From: a virus | Direction: 5' to 3' (one strand) | IMG/VR virus record: IMGVR_UViG_3300031658_000088 | Span: 1-27,364 of that record | Length of the DNA stretch: 27,364 nt | Part shown: piece after piece, positions 16,769-23,875 of the stretch | Layout of the letters: each line of letters starts with the position of its first letter | Position numbering within the stretch: the first letter of the stretch is position 1 | The notes under the pieces: generated by a model | The model's database searches: none | What the model saw: only the letters and a program-made list of their open reading frames with translations | Told to the model about the DNA's origin: nothing | Position numbers and translations under genes: made by a program

Positions 16769-17166
16769 TTCTTCTTCCTATTCAAAGTTCGGAGTTCTCT
16801 CTCATCACGAGTCTTTACTCCATGACAGGCCCAACATAGAACCTGATAACCATCTTCTTCTAAGAACATACGATTGATGTATGTATTCCAATCAATGAAC
16901 CCATCCTTGGGACACACTACAGGATCAATGTGATCCACTGCTGCATTGTTTTTCCTACGTGACTGTCCCTTATCAGGAGGCAAAGTAGCAGGGCCAACAG
17001 TCCCACAGCAAGCACATAAGTACTTCCCTGTAGAAACTCTAGCAGATTTCTTAACATCAGCTTTGACACCCCACTTACTATGCGCTCCACGTAGAGCAGA
17101 GATTATGAAAGACTTGTGTCTAGCTTCTGTCCATCGTCCGTTGTTACGGGTCTTGGCGGTTGCCAT
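16765..17166 (-). CDS. HNH endonuclease
   Basis: 133 residues. The N-terminus GRWTEARHKSFIISALRGA is a conserved lead-in of phage HNH nucleases of this size. Two zinc-type pairs, CACC (about residues 51-54) and CWACH (about 114-118), frame the catalytic VDHIDPVV, an Asn in YINRMF, and HGVKT. It probably acts in DNA processing, recombination or replication intermediates, occupying the slot of T7 gp3 endonuclease. It is intact rather than a homing insertion, and overlaps the exonuclease gene by 64 nt in another frame. Confidence 0.8.
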   Translation of the reverse strand: MATAKTRNNGRWTEARHKSFIISALRGAHSKWGVKADVKKSARVSTGKYLCACCGTVGPATLPPDKGQSRRKNNAAVDHIDPVVCPKDGFIDWNTYINRMFLEEDGYQVLCWACHGVKTRDERELRTLNRKKK

Positions 17167-17834
17167 ATCTCATCATCCTGTCTGCGTAAGTATAAAAGGA
17201 TACCATTCTCGATAGCCCTCTCTTCACTGCCTAGTTTATCAACACATATATCATACATCTCAAGCTCAGTCTTATCAGCCAGTAACTTCTTAGCTTTCAC
17301 TGGGCCTATACCAGCTACACCTTTGATGTTATCTGCACTGTCTCCTACAAGAAACTGCATGTAGAAGTTGAATAGACCTTCCTCTTCAGTAATATAATAT
17401 TTATTCTTCTTGACAAAGTTATAGTGCCAACCAGCGAACTGATCGAAGTCTTTGTCTAGAGATATGGCGATGGATTTATCACCTTCCTGTGTTGCACGTA
17501 TTGCTATACGATCATCAGCTTCCTCACCACTAGTCACAATGGCATCGAGTTCATTCACAAAGAAATCCCTCAATGCTTCTAGGTGTTTAGGTTTCTCTCT
17601 AGACTTACGATTACCTTTGTACTCAGCAGTAATCGCATAGTCTTTTCTAAAGTTACCTCTGCCTGTTAGGTAGTACTCAACTTCATGAGTGGCATCATCA
17701 GAATCTATTACTAGTTCCTCGATGATGTCATTCGTAAAGTTGAGTAGTGTCTTACAAGCAACCTTTTGTGACTCGTCTTGGCAAGACCAAGCTATGCGAT
17801 AGCACAGTATGTCTGCGTCAACGAGTAAGATCAT
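17103..17834 (-). CDS. 5'-3' exonuclease / flap endonuclease-type (T7 gp6 / T5 FEN family)
   Basis: 243 residues with the FEN acidic centre: VDAD (D6, D8), EYKGNR at 71-76 in the arch, EEADD (E104, E105, D107, D108), SLDKDFDQ (D127, D129, D131), and GDSADNIKGVAGIGPVKAKKLL (164-185), the helix-three-turn-helix DNA-binding motif with D165 and D168. It would remove RNA primers and degrade DNA during replication or recombination. It starts in an ATGA overlap with the SSB-like gene and extends 64 nt into the HNH gene. All key acidic residues are present. Confidence 0.88.
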   Translation of the reverse strand: MILLVDADILCYRIAWSCQDESQKVACKTLLNFTNDIIEELVIDSDDATHEVEYYLTGRGNFRKDYAITAEYKGNRKSREKPKHLEALRDFFVNELDAIVTSGEEADDRIAIRATQEGDKSIAISLDKDFDQFAGWHYNFVKKNKYYITEEEGLFNFYMQFLVGDSADNIKGVAGIGPVKAKKLLADKTELEMYDICVDKLGSEERAIENGILLYLRRQDDEIWQPPRPVTTDDGQKLDTSLS

Positions 17835-18238
17835 AGCTCTGGGATATCCTCAAAGCTCGTAGTGGCTGCCTCGTAACGTACAAGATCATTCACTCGTGCT
17901 TTAGATAGTCCTAAGCTAACGCCTGTCTTACCCTTGAAGTTATAGTCATAGGGTTTGACAATGAACGTACACTTAGACCCATTGCCTACAGCGTCTGTCA
18001 TTTTGAATCCGTCTACATCCTCTACATGAGGTGCATACTTAGAGGACTTAGCAGTTACAAAGTAACCACGATCATCACCTTTGTTCTTGACTGATACACC
18101 CATACCTTCTAGGCGATCAACGTGCTCTTCTGATAGTTCACTAATATCTACCTGATACTTGTCTGACATTTCATTCTTCTCTAGGAATGAGAACCAGAAA
18201 GCAGTGGCTTCAATTTTAAGTGGGTTATGATTTTGCAT
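17831..18238 (-). CDS. Single-stranded DNA-binding protein, gp2.5-like
   Basis: 135 residues. ATAFWFSFLEKN and KYQVDIS near the N-terminus, then FKMTDAVGNGSKCTFIVKPYDYNFKGKTGVSLGLSKARVNDLVRYE, match the pattern of OB-fold T7 gp2.5-type proteins (GNGSK, aromatic strand, final L-x-V strand). The C-terminus FEDIPEL is only mildly acidic, shorter than the T7 acidic tail. It would coat ssDNA and contact polymerase and helicase. It sits between polymerase and exonuclease, as expected. Start at 18238 keeps the first OB strand; an internal ATG (MSDKYQ) would lose it. Confidence 0.68.
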   Translation of the reverse strand: MQNHNPLKIEATAFWFSFLEKNEMSDKYQVDISELSEEHVDRLEGMGVSVKNKGDDRGYFVTAKSSKYAPHVEDVDGFKMTDAVGNGSKCTFIVKPYDYNFKGKTGVSLGLSKARVNDLVRYEAATTSFEDIPEL

Positions 18239-18281
18239 GGATTTTTCCTTTAGTTACATTATCACTAGACCTGTATGCAAG

Positions 18282-19970
18282 CTAGTGTGTGTCTGCCCAA
18301 GTGAGTCCTACATTGTAGTCACCATCTAATGGGCAATTCATTTCAAAGTGTAGACCAGCATCAACGATGGCCTGTACTCCGAGTCTACCTACTAAGTCTG
18401 CATCACTAGACGAGGACTCTATCTGCCACTCATCATGTACATTAGCTACAAACTTATACCACACTCCTGACTCATCAAGACTATGCTTGAGAAGTACTAG
18501 AGCTTTCTTCATTACTATAGCACCAGCAGACTGTAAGAGAAAATTCAAGGCACTGTGCTCTGACTCCACTCTTAACCTACGCCCGTCCAGCCCTCGTAGT
18601 GTACCACGTTTACGCATACTCTGCAAGACAATCTCCTTCAAACGTGCATAGGCTGGTAGGTTAGCCATGAACTTGTCAACCAGTTGCTTACCCTTACGAG
18701 GTGAGCCTCCAGCGATCTGTCCTATCTTAGCAAAGCCCCCGCCATAAATCAGCGCGTATATAAAAGTCTTGCTCTGATCTCTAGTTTCTAAGCCAGCAGC
18801 ATGTTGATTATATGTATGTATATCGCCTTCCAATAACTGCTTGGTATAGGCGGCATCATTCATATAGTGGGCAAGCATTCTCAATTCTAAACCAGAAGCA
18901 TCTATACCAGTGAGTGCGTTACCTTCCTCTACAATCCAACAGGCTCTACAGTCTGTACTGAAGGTTGAAGCTGCACCCCACAGTAACTCACCTGTCTTCT
19001 TGTCCTTCTTAGCAGCAGGTACTTGTGCCATGTTGGGGTTTGAATGAGTCATTCTACCAGAGACTGCTCCATTCGTTATCACTCCACCATGTACACGACC
19101 ATCATCAGCTAACGCATTCACCCAAGAATCAAGCTGACTAACCCTCTTCTGTAGGGTAAGGTACTCTAGTATCAACTGAGCTTCAGGCAGGTCAACCCCT
19201 GCTAAGATCTTCTCATTAATAATGATTGCCCCTTTAGGTGTCTCCTCCTTAAACACTACTCCTTGGCTTTGAAGTCTTTGGGCAATTTGTCTTCTACTTC
19301 CAAGGTTAAAGACTGTGACCTTATCTTTAAGCTGCTTGCCTGTCTTTTCCGAGACTCGCTTCTCCACCAAGGGAGGGTAGATAAGTTGGACTTCCCTTTC
19401 GATTGCATTCATTCTCCCCATAAGGTCAGTGAGTAATTGATTAGCCCTGTCCGTATCTAACTTGAATCCATTAGCCTGTTGCTGTGCAATGATGATTGCA
19501 ACCTCATGCTCAAGCTGTATAGATTCCTCTGAGAATCCATCCTCAAGTAATAGACTAGTCAGGTGAGGCTCAAGCTTATGAGTTATCTCAACGTCAACCT
19601 TGCAGTACTCACGCATCTCATCAGTCAAGCCACCATCATAATCATCAAACTTAATCTTAGGGAAACCTAAACGATCACCCCAAGCTGCTAATGAATGACC
19701 ACCTTCTAAGCGTGGACACCATAGCCGAGACAGTAGCACTGTGTCCCTTAGCTTATGACTAGGTATGGATACATTCCATAGGCTGCTTATCTTAGGTGCA
19801 TCAAAGCCTGTAATGTTATGGCCTATTACGCTTGATGTTCCTACGAGATGTTGCTCTAGCTGCATTGAGTTGACTAGTAATCTCTGCCTTGGTTCCCCCT
19901 CTCGCTGGATTCCGCAACACCATATCTGATCCTGTGCCATAGTCGTTTCTATATCTAGTGTTAGCTTCAT
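18282..19970 (-). CDS. Family A (T7-type) DNA polymerase
   Basis: 562 residues. Proofreading domain: Exo I LDIETT (D6, E8), Exo II HNITGFDAPK (D57), Exo III YCKVD (Y122, D126). Polymerase domain: SGRMTHSNPNMAQVP (304-318), motif A GIDASGLELR (D357), motif B RDQSKTFIYALIYG (R397, K401, Y405) and motif C VHDEW (H512, D513, E514). Y405 aligns with T7 Tyr526. It is about 140 residues shorter than T7 gp5 (704), so the thioredoxin-binding loop is probably missing. The start has GGAGGT 8 nt upstream; it lies 36 nt after the helicase stop, and another ATG with a strong ribosome site (20010) opens a different frame. Confidence 0.95.
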   Translation of the reverse strand: MKLTLDIETTMAQDQIWCCGIQREGEPRQRLLVNSMQLEQHLVGTSSVIGHNITGFDAPKISSLWNVSIPSHKLRDTVLLSRLWCPRLEGGHSLAAWGDRLGFPKIKFDDYDGGLTDEMREYCKVDVEITHKLEPHLTSLLLEDGFSEESIQLEHEVAIIIAQQQANGFKLDTDRANQLLTDLMGRMNAIEREVQLIYPPLVEKRVSEKTGKQLKDKVTVFNLGSRRQIAQRLQSQGVVFKEETPKGAIIINEKILAGVDLPEAQLILEYLTLQKRVSQLDSWVNALADDGRVHGGVITNGAVSGRMTHSNPNMAQVPAAKKDKKTGELLWGAASTFSTDCRACWIVEEGNALTGIDASGLELRMLAHYMNDAAYTKQLLEGDIHTYNQHAAGLETRDQSKTFIYALIYGGGFAKIGQIAGGSPRKGKQLVDKFMANLPAYARLKEIVLQSMRKRGTLRGLDGRRLRVESEHSALNFLLQSAGAIVMKKALVLLKHSLDESGVWYKFVANVHDEWQIESSSSDADLVGRLGVQAIVDAGLHFEMNCPLDGDYNVGLTWADTH

Positions 19971-20006
19971 TATCCATTACCTCCAGTGCGTATGTTCCTA
20001 TCTTAC

Positions 20007-21608
20007 TCATAGTTCTTTCTCCTCTTCCTTCTCAAGCATACGACCAGTGCTATGACTGTAAGCTAACTCATTAGCCTTGCCTGTGATACCACAGAAGCGG
20101 TTCTTTAGTACACGTACATGAGTAGTGTTGCGTGTCTCCTCATCCTCTGCCTGTCCATTACGTTCAAGACCTAGAACCATATCACTAAGCTGTGCTATAG
20201 AACCAGAGCCACGTAGCTGTGACAGGCTGGATGCTGCTCCCTCTTCATGACCTTTACCATCTGGCCTCTTGAGGTGAGACACTACGAACAAGGCTATGCC
20301 TGTCTCTTGCACTAGCATACGTAGCCTAGTCATGATCTCATCGAGTGCCTTACGTTCATCACCATTAGCCTGTGCTGATACTACAATGGATACGTGATCG
20401 AGCACAATATACTTACACCCTAACCCCTTAGCCATGTAACGAACACGAGCAACGATGTTATCAACACCAGTGGAACCGAAGTGATCAAACAAGAACACAC
20501 GATCAGTGCCTAGTGTGGCATCGAAAGCATCCTTACGTTCCTCATCAGTTGACACAGTATCAGGTAGATGCAATGGCTTGTTAGCAGCAAGGGACATTAA
20601 AGATAGAGCACTCTTCTTAATACTCTCTTCAAGGAATAGTATTCCAATATTATCTTCTGTCTTACTGATGATCTGCCATATGATCTCACGCATGAACTGA
20701 CTCTTACCTAAGCCTGACCCTGCTGTGACTGTAACTAACTCTCCATAACGTATGCCATAGGTGAGCTTGTTGAGTCCATCAAAAGGATAGAGACATTCTG
20801 CTGGTGCTATAGGTTTATTAACTTCATCCCATAGACTAGACCCTGCAATGATTCCATCTGGTACGAATCGTTCTGAAGACCACCACCTGTCAATGAACTC
20901 TTTAGTTCTACCGAACTTTAGATAATCATTAGCATCCTTCTCATCCTTAGTATGCTTATAGATCTTAGTCTTACCACCGAACAACTCAGCCACTTGGTTA
21001 GCAGCCTTGACACCCACCTCATCTGAATCGAAGCATACCACTATGGTATCGAAGCTATCGAGATACTCATACGAGGATCGACAGTCCTTCAGTGCAGCAC
21101 TACTGCCATTCTTAATTGATACGACAGGGTACTTACTGCCAAGCATCTGATATGCAGACAGCGCATCATACTCACCCTCAGTGATAGTAATATACTTACC
21201 ACCTTTAGGGAATAGGTTCTGTCCAAACAGTACTGTGTCTGACCAAGCACCTGATGTAAAGAACTCCTTCTCAGGTGTCCGAGTCTTAGCTCCCACTAAG
21301 AAACCATCCTTATCATGGTAACCAAAGATCATACGCTCGCCATGTAACTGGGCTTTGTATGTCTTACATGTGTCACTTGATATGCCACGAGCGACAACGC
21401 TCTTGTATGGCTTGGTGTTTAAGTCTTCTTTAGTTCTATCAAAGTTTCCAGTGGAAACATTCTTACTTGGTACATCCATACTGTCTATCTCCTTGCCTCT
21501 AGTTCTAGTCTCACAGGCGAAGCAAGTGCTCCACCCCTTATCATCAATACTCAGTGCGTCACTGCTTCCGCAGTCGTCACAGGGTAAGTGTTTTTTGACG
21601 AAGGCCAT
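20007..21608 (-). CDS. Primase-helicase (T7 gp4-like)
   Basis: 533 residues. Zinc finger C10-C13...C29-C32 (CDDCGSSDAL, STCFAC) for primer-site recognition; TOPRIM with TEGEYDAL (E144) and CFDSDE (D194, D196); linker; RecA-like helicase with Walker A GSGLGKS (K302), catalytic LEES (E327), Walker B IVLDH (D404), SHLKRP (H445) and NRFCGITG (R504, arginine finger). All catalytic residues of the T7 enzyme have counterparts. It primes lagging strands and unwinds DNA at the fork. Start set at 21608 (GAGGAT upstream); an ATG 21 nt earlier lacks a good ribosome site. Palindrome copy 2 lies inside and encodes VSTGN (51-55). Confidence 0.95.
   Translation of the reverse strand: MAFVKKHLPCDDCGSSDALSIDDKGWSTCFACETRTRGKEIDSMDVPSKNVSTGNFDRTKEDLNTKPYKSVVARGISSDTCKTYKAQLHGERMIFGYHDKDGFLVGAKTRTPEKEFFTSGAWSDTVLFGQNLFPKGGKYITITEGEYDALSAYQMLGSKYPVVSIKNGSSAALKDCRSSYEYLDSFDTIVVCFDSDEVGVKAANQVAELFGGKTKIYKHTKDEKDANDYLKFGRTKEFIDRWWSSERFVPDGIIAGSSLWDEVNKPIAPAECLYPFDGLNKLTYGIRYGELVTVTAGSGLGKSQFMREIIWQIISKTEDNIGILFLEESIKKSALSLMSLAANKPLHLPDTVSTDEERKDAFDATLGTDRVFLFDHFGSTGVDNIVARVRYMAKGLGCKYIVLDHVSIVVSAQANGDERKALDEIMTRLRMLVQETGIALFVVSHLKRPDGKGHEEGAASSLSQLRGSGSIAQLSDMVLGLERNGQAEDEETRNTTHVRVLKNRFCGITGKANELAYSHSTGRMLEKEEEKEL
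21444..21458. repeat. Palindrome copy 2, GTTTCCAGTGGAAAC
   Basis: A perfect palindrome inside the primase-helicase coding region, read on the minus strand as VSTGN between zinc finger and TOPRIM. Flanking bases differ from the intergenic copies. Confidence 0.9.
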
Positions 21609-21792
21609 TATTAAAATCCTCGTATTCATGTTCAGTCATGAAGTGACTAAGCACTAGGTCTAATGACATTAATAAATCCCAATCAGAAGCACTAACATTA
21701 GCACTCTCATCATGACGATTCGCTAGGTAATAACTCTTCAAGCAATCAACAGTGATTGCATTAGCATCATCTACATTTACTTCAATCTTCAT
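21577..21792 (-). CDS. Conserved hypothetical 71-aa protein
   Basis: MKIEVNVDDANAITVDCLKSYY leads a helical acidic protein (SDWDLLMSLDLVLSHFMTEHEYEDF). I have an impression of a conserved small phage family at this place upstream of the primase, without known function. It overlaps the primase-helicase start by 32 nt and its own start overlaps the previous stop. No metal site or membrane helix. Confidence 0.6.
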   Translation of the reverse strand: MKIEVNVDDANAITVDCLKSYYLANRHDESANVSASDWDLLMSLDLVLSHFMTEHEYEDFNNGLRQKTLTL

Positions 21793-22027
21793 ACCTCTTC
21801 TCCTTTAAATTAGAATCGTGACTAAGCACAATACTTACTGGTTTACCTGTCTCCTCTGACTTGTCTAATGCATCACACATGATGTTATACAACTCAGTCT
21901 CTGTATCTACACTGTGCTTAGTGTACTTAAAGAACTCATACATGGGTGACAGGAAGAACATGGTAACAGAACCTAGTACCGCAAGTCCAGCAGCAAGCCA
22001 CACTACCTCCGTAAACATACTAAGCAT
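21782..22027 (-). CDS. Small membrane protein with acidic C-terminal domain, 81 aa
   Basis: The N-terminus has one strong membrane helix (VVWLAAGLAVLGSVTMFFLS, about residues 8-27), then a charged soluble part (YKHSVDTETELYNIMCDALD-like helix, then KPVSIVLSHDS). Topology is probably N-out, C-in. ATG overlaps the stop of the HTH gene; MFTEV at 22018 is an alternative start. An inner-membrane early protein could act on a host target or anchor replication, but the sequence does not say. Confidence 0.55.
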   Translation of the reverse strand: MLSMFTEVVWLAAGLAVLGSVTMFFLSPMYEFFKYTKHSVDTETELYNIMCDALDKSEETGKPVSIVLSHDSNLKEKRYED

Positions 22028-22298
22028 CAGCCATTGCCTCCTCTATTTGTTTCTTCTTTCGTTCATTGATCTCTACAAATAACATCTTATCATGTACGTG
22101 AAAGGCACAGGTATTAGCTGACCTACGTATCAACTTAGCTATGTCATTGTAAGATACATTCAAAGCACGTAGCTTAACTATACGAGATAAGTCAGCCTCT
22201 GTTATAGGGTTACTACTACTTAGCGGCCTCTTTGCAAGTACTGACTTAGTAGGTACGTTGTAAGACTCTTTGATCTTAGGTTTGAATACTAAGCTCAT
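22020..22298 (-). CDS. Helix-turn-helix DNA-binding protein, 92 aa
   Basis: Start at 22298 after a strong AAGGAGGAGGAGC; an upstream in-frame extension would overlap the previous gene and is not needed. Residues 31-68 form a homeodomain-like helix-turn-helix: ITEADLSRIVKLRAL, a turn at NVSYNDIAKLI, then RRSANTCAFHVHDK as recognition helix. The first 30 residues are basic and probably disordered (VFKPKIKESYNVPTKSVLAK); the end is a charged helix (NERKKKQIEEAM). It is the only evident sequence-specific DNA-binding protein in the window, hence a candidate partner of the palindromes. No experimental homologue recognised. Confidence 0.6.
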   Translation of the reverse strand: MSLVFKPKIKESYNVPTKSVLAKRPLSSSNPITEADLSRIVKLRALNVSYNDIAKLIRRSANTCAFHVHDKMLFVEINERKKKQIEEAMADA

Positions 22299-22467
22299 GC
22301 TCCTCCTCCTTAAACTCAGCAATGATCTTAACAAGAGCATCAGCCTTACCTTTATTATAAGAACCAAAGGGTTCACGCATTGTACTACCTTGGGTGTAGA
22401 TGTCTAGCTCAGTAGTTAACTGCTCTAGCTTACGCGCCCGTTGAATCTTCTGCTTCAGTGTTAACAT
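22276..22467 (-). CDS. Hypothetical 63-aa helical protein
   Basis: MLTLKQKIQRARKLEQLTTEL starts a charged helical protein, with GSYNKGKADALVKIIAEFKEEE as a second helix. GAGGAGAGAGA precedes the ATG closely. It overlaps the upstream gene by 38 nt and the HTH gene by 23 nt. Perhaps a coiled-coil early protein; unknown family. Confidence 0.5.
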   Translation of the reverse strand: MLTLKQKIQRARKLEQLTTELDIYTQGSTMREPFGSYNKGKADALVKIIAEFKEEEHELSIQT

Positions 22468-22618
22468 TCTCTCTCTCCTCTAATCGTTGTTGGCATTGGC
22501 ATAGGTAATCAATAGCTTTAGCCATAGTCTCATGGTCAGCAGTACCTGTAGTCCTACGCCATATTTCTTTAGCATGATTACGTTCAGTAAGTAACTGTGC
22601 ATACGTTTTATCTTCCAT
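22430..22618 (-). CDS. Hypothetical 62-aa helical protein
   Basis: MEDKTYAQLLTERNHAKEIWRR leads a helical hairpin-like protein (ETMAKAIDYLCQCQQRLEER). AGGAG lies 7 nt before ATG 22618 and 4 nt before the in-frame ATG 22621, so 22618 is preferred. The start overlaps the stop of the zinc-binding small gene. The acidic end continues into the next gene in another frame. Function unknown. Confidence 0.5.
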   Translation of the reverse strand: MEDKTYAQLLTERNHAKEIWRRTTGTADHETMAKAIDYLCQCQQRLEERENVNTEAEDSTGA

Positions 22619-22779
22619 CATTCATCTCCTATAGTCAACAAGTCAGCACGATTAATAGTGGGTATCTCTTCACCCATGTCATGACAACAGTCAGTACATA
22701 AATCTAAGTAACCGCCTGACTCATATCTTCTCGTTGATTCATAATCTGTTAACTCACAGTCACAACTAACACATCTCAT
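22618..22779 (-). CDS. Small zinc-ribbon-like protein, 53 aa
   Basis: MRCVSCDCELTDYE gives a C-x-x-C-x-C group, and GGYLDLCTDCCHDMGEE gives a second C-x-x-C-C-H group; together they look like a small zinc ribbon. The end is acidic (IPTINRADLLTIGDE). Its ATG lies 13 nt after palindrome copy 3, preceded by GGGGTTGTT. It is the first gene after the internal promoter, so it may head the replication transcription unit. Such mini zinc fingers often bind host RNA polymerase or DNA, but that is inference. Confidence 0.6.
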   Translation of the reverse strand: MRCVSCDCELTDYESTRRYESGGYLDLCTDCCHDMGEEIPTINRADLLTIGDE

Positions 22780-22792
22780 AACAACCCCAATT

Positions 22793-22807
22793 GTTTCCAG
22801 TGGAAAC
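22793..22807 (-). repeat. Palindrome copy 3, at predicted transcription start
   Basis: A perfect copy, two bases downstream of the -10 hexamer of the promoter at 22810-22838, therefore covering its expected start point. The flank CAATT on the plus-strand side matches copies 4-7. Confidence 0.92.
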
Positions 22808-22809
22808 TT

Positions 22810-22838
22810 ATTCTAACATAAGGGTTTACTTATGTCCA
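22810..22838 (-). promoter_or_regulatory. Strong sigma70-like leftward promoter with inverted-repeat spacer
   Basis: On the minus strand: TGGACA (5/6), 17-nt spacer TAAGTAAACCCTTATGT, TAGAAT (5/6). The positions 22816-22835 hold ACATAAG-6 nt-CTTATGT, a perfect inverted repeat between and touching the hexamers. It lies in the 116-nt gap before the zinc-ribbon gene, one of the few real gaps in the leftward block, and would serve the helix-turn-helix and replication genes. Palindrome copy 3 covers the start site, so two possible operators overlap it. Confidence 0.7.
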
Positions 22839-22895
22839 GATCTGTGATAGAATAGAACTCTTGAGTTAACAAGTTAGCAACACGTTATAATATTA

Positions 22896-23246
22896 TTATC
22901 CATTAGATCCAAACAACTCATTCAACAAGTCATCATCATCTATCTGACTAGGTAACTCATGAGTAGAGTAGTAGTCAGTCCATCCATCGACAGCACTAAC
23001 CAACTTCATGTTACCTACTAACGCCTCCTTAACATACGTGTCACCATAATCAAATGATCCATATGTCATGTCAGTCTTAGCACCAATCAACCACTTAGCA
23101 TAAGGGTTCTTACGCTCATTGTCAGGGTGTTGATAGGTCTTGATCACATGAATAATCTGGTGACCCCAAGGCCCCTGCCCTTCATAGATTGCATGAGGTG
23201 CATCGAAGTTACTCTTACCAAACGGATTCTTCTTTCTAATAGTCAT
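22896..23246 (-). CDS. Conserved hypothetical protein, 116 aa
   Basis: Start at 23246 (MTIRKKNPFGKSNFDAPHAI) after GGAGGTGGTGT. The protein is soluble with aromatic-rich beta segments (GPWGHQIIHVIKTYQHP, AKWLIGAKTDMTYGSFDYGD). It ends with an acidic tail (SQIDDDDLLNELFGSNG), which could mimic the acidic tails of replication-fork proteins. The Tyr/Gly/Asp motif is reminiscent of conserved marine phage hypotheticals. It ends the upstream early unit before the internal promoter. Confidence 0.55.
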   Translation of the reverse strand: MTIRKKNPFGKSNFDAPHAIYEGQGPWGHQIIHVIKTYQHPDNERKNPYAKWLIGAKTDMTYGSFDYGDTYVKEALVGNMKLVSAVDGWTDYYSTHELPSQIDDDDLLNELFGSNG

Positions 23247-23437
23247 ACACCACCTCCTAACCACTCATCATATGTTAATTTAAAATCATCTTCACCTAAA
23301 TTACTAAGGTATATTTGATAGGGCGCATCATGTCTCTCGCCCTTGGCTGCACTGTCCTCATACAATGACATGACAGCATCAATGAATGCTTTGTCCTCAG
23401 CCTGTCTCTTGAGTACCCTTGCTTTAGTGTTAGTCAT
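23243..23437 (-). CDS. Hypothetical 64-aa protein
   Basis: Start at 23437 after GGGAGAATAGTA. MTNTKARVLKRQAEDKAFID gives a basic-acidic helix, then DAPYQIYLSNLGEDDFKLTYDEW. ATGA overlap with the next gene. It overlaps the previous gene by 8 nt. Small helical early protein without recognised relatives. Confidence 0.5.
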   Translation of the reverse strand: MTNTKARVLKRQAEDKAFIDAVMSLYEDSAAKGERHDAPYQIYLSNLGEDDFKLTYDEWLGGGV

Positions 23438-23711
23438 TACTATTCTCCCTGTCATACTTAGCTGCCCGTACTGCAATGATCTGCTCTTCTATCGTACCCT
23501 CTATAGCTTCTGCTATCTCTGTCTCTAGCTGTACCCTAAGAAGTAATGAAGCACAGATCGCATTAGTGATGAGAGTGTCTAAGGGTTTGTTCTCCCTTGT
23601 ATCACCGCTCTTGGTGTAGATGTCACACAATAATGTACGAACCTTCTCCATTTTAATTACATCACCTTGGTTCCAATTGTTTCCAGTGGAAACTTTATTT
23701 GATTCACTCAT
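23430..23711 (-). CDS. Hypothetical 93-aa early protein carrying palindrome-encoded peptide
   Basis: Start chosen at 23711 (MSESNKVSTGNNWNQG) because GAGGAG lies 7 nt upstream and ATGAGTGA overlaps the previous stop. With this start, palindrome copy 4 is coding and yields VSTGN. A later ATG (MEKVRTLL) would place the palindrome upstream, like the other copies, but its ribosome site is poorer. The body is helical (LLCDIYTKSGDTRENKPL, ICASLLLRVQLETEIAEAIEGTIEE). Unknown function. Confidence 0.5.
   Translation of the reverse strand: MSESNKVSTGNNWNQGDVIKMEKVRTLLCDIYTKSGDTRENKPLDTLITNAICASLLLRVQLETEIAEAIEGTIEEQIIAVRAAKYDRENSND
23679..23693 (-). repeat. Palindrome copy 4
   Basis: A perfect palindrome with CAATT and CTTTATTT flanks on the plus strand, near the start of the 93-aa gene. 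TTGGTTCCAA next to it (23668-23677) is a weak half-like repeat. Confidence 0.92.
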
Positions 23712-23874
23712 TACCATACTCCTCATTTACTTTATACAATAGTCCACCATCAGGGTTAGGCAACGCCACAACAAACCCTACATCTAAAGCTCTACGCAAT
23801 ATCTCCTGCTCATCCAACTCAAAATTAAAAGTAGGTGCGAACTTGTTAAACAATTCCTTGCTAGTAGTATACAT
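23704..23874 (-). CDS. Hypothetical 56-aa protein
   Basis: Start at 23874 (MYTTSKELFNKFAPTFNFEL), with AGGGTATTAAT upstream and the previous stop one base away. The middle ELDEQEILRRALDVGFVVAL looks like a small helical regulatory-type domain, the end (LLYKVNEEYGNE) is acidic. Coupled start of the next gene (ATGAGTGA overlap). Function not recognised. Confidence 0.45.
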   Translation of the reverse strand: MYTTSKELFNKFAPTFNFELDEQEILRRALDVGFVVALPNPDGGLLYKVNEEYGNE

Positions 23875-23875
23875 A

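Noticed and set aside
22840-22895. AACTCAAGAGTT hairpin before the internal promoter as a terminator
   Set aside because: Stem of only five A/T-rich pairs with a two-base loop; too weak to call.
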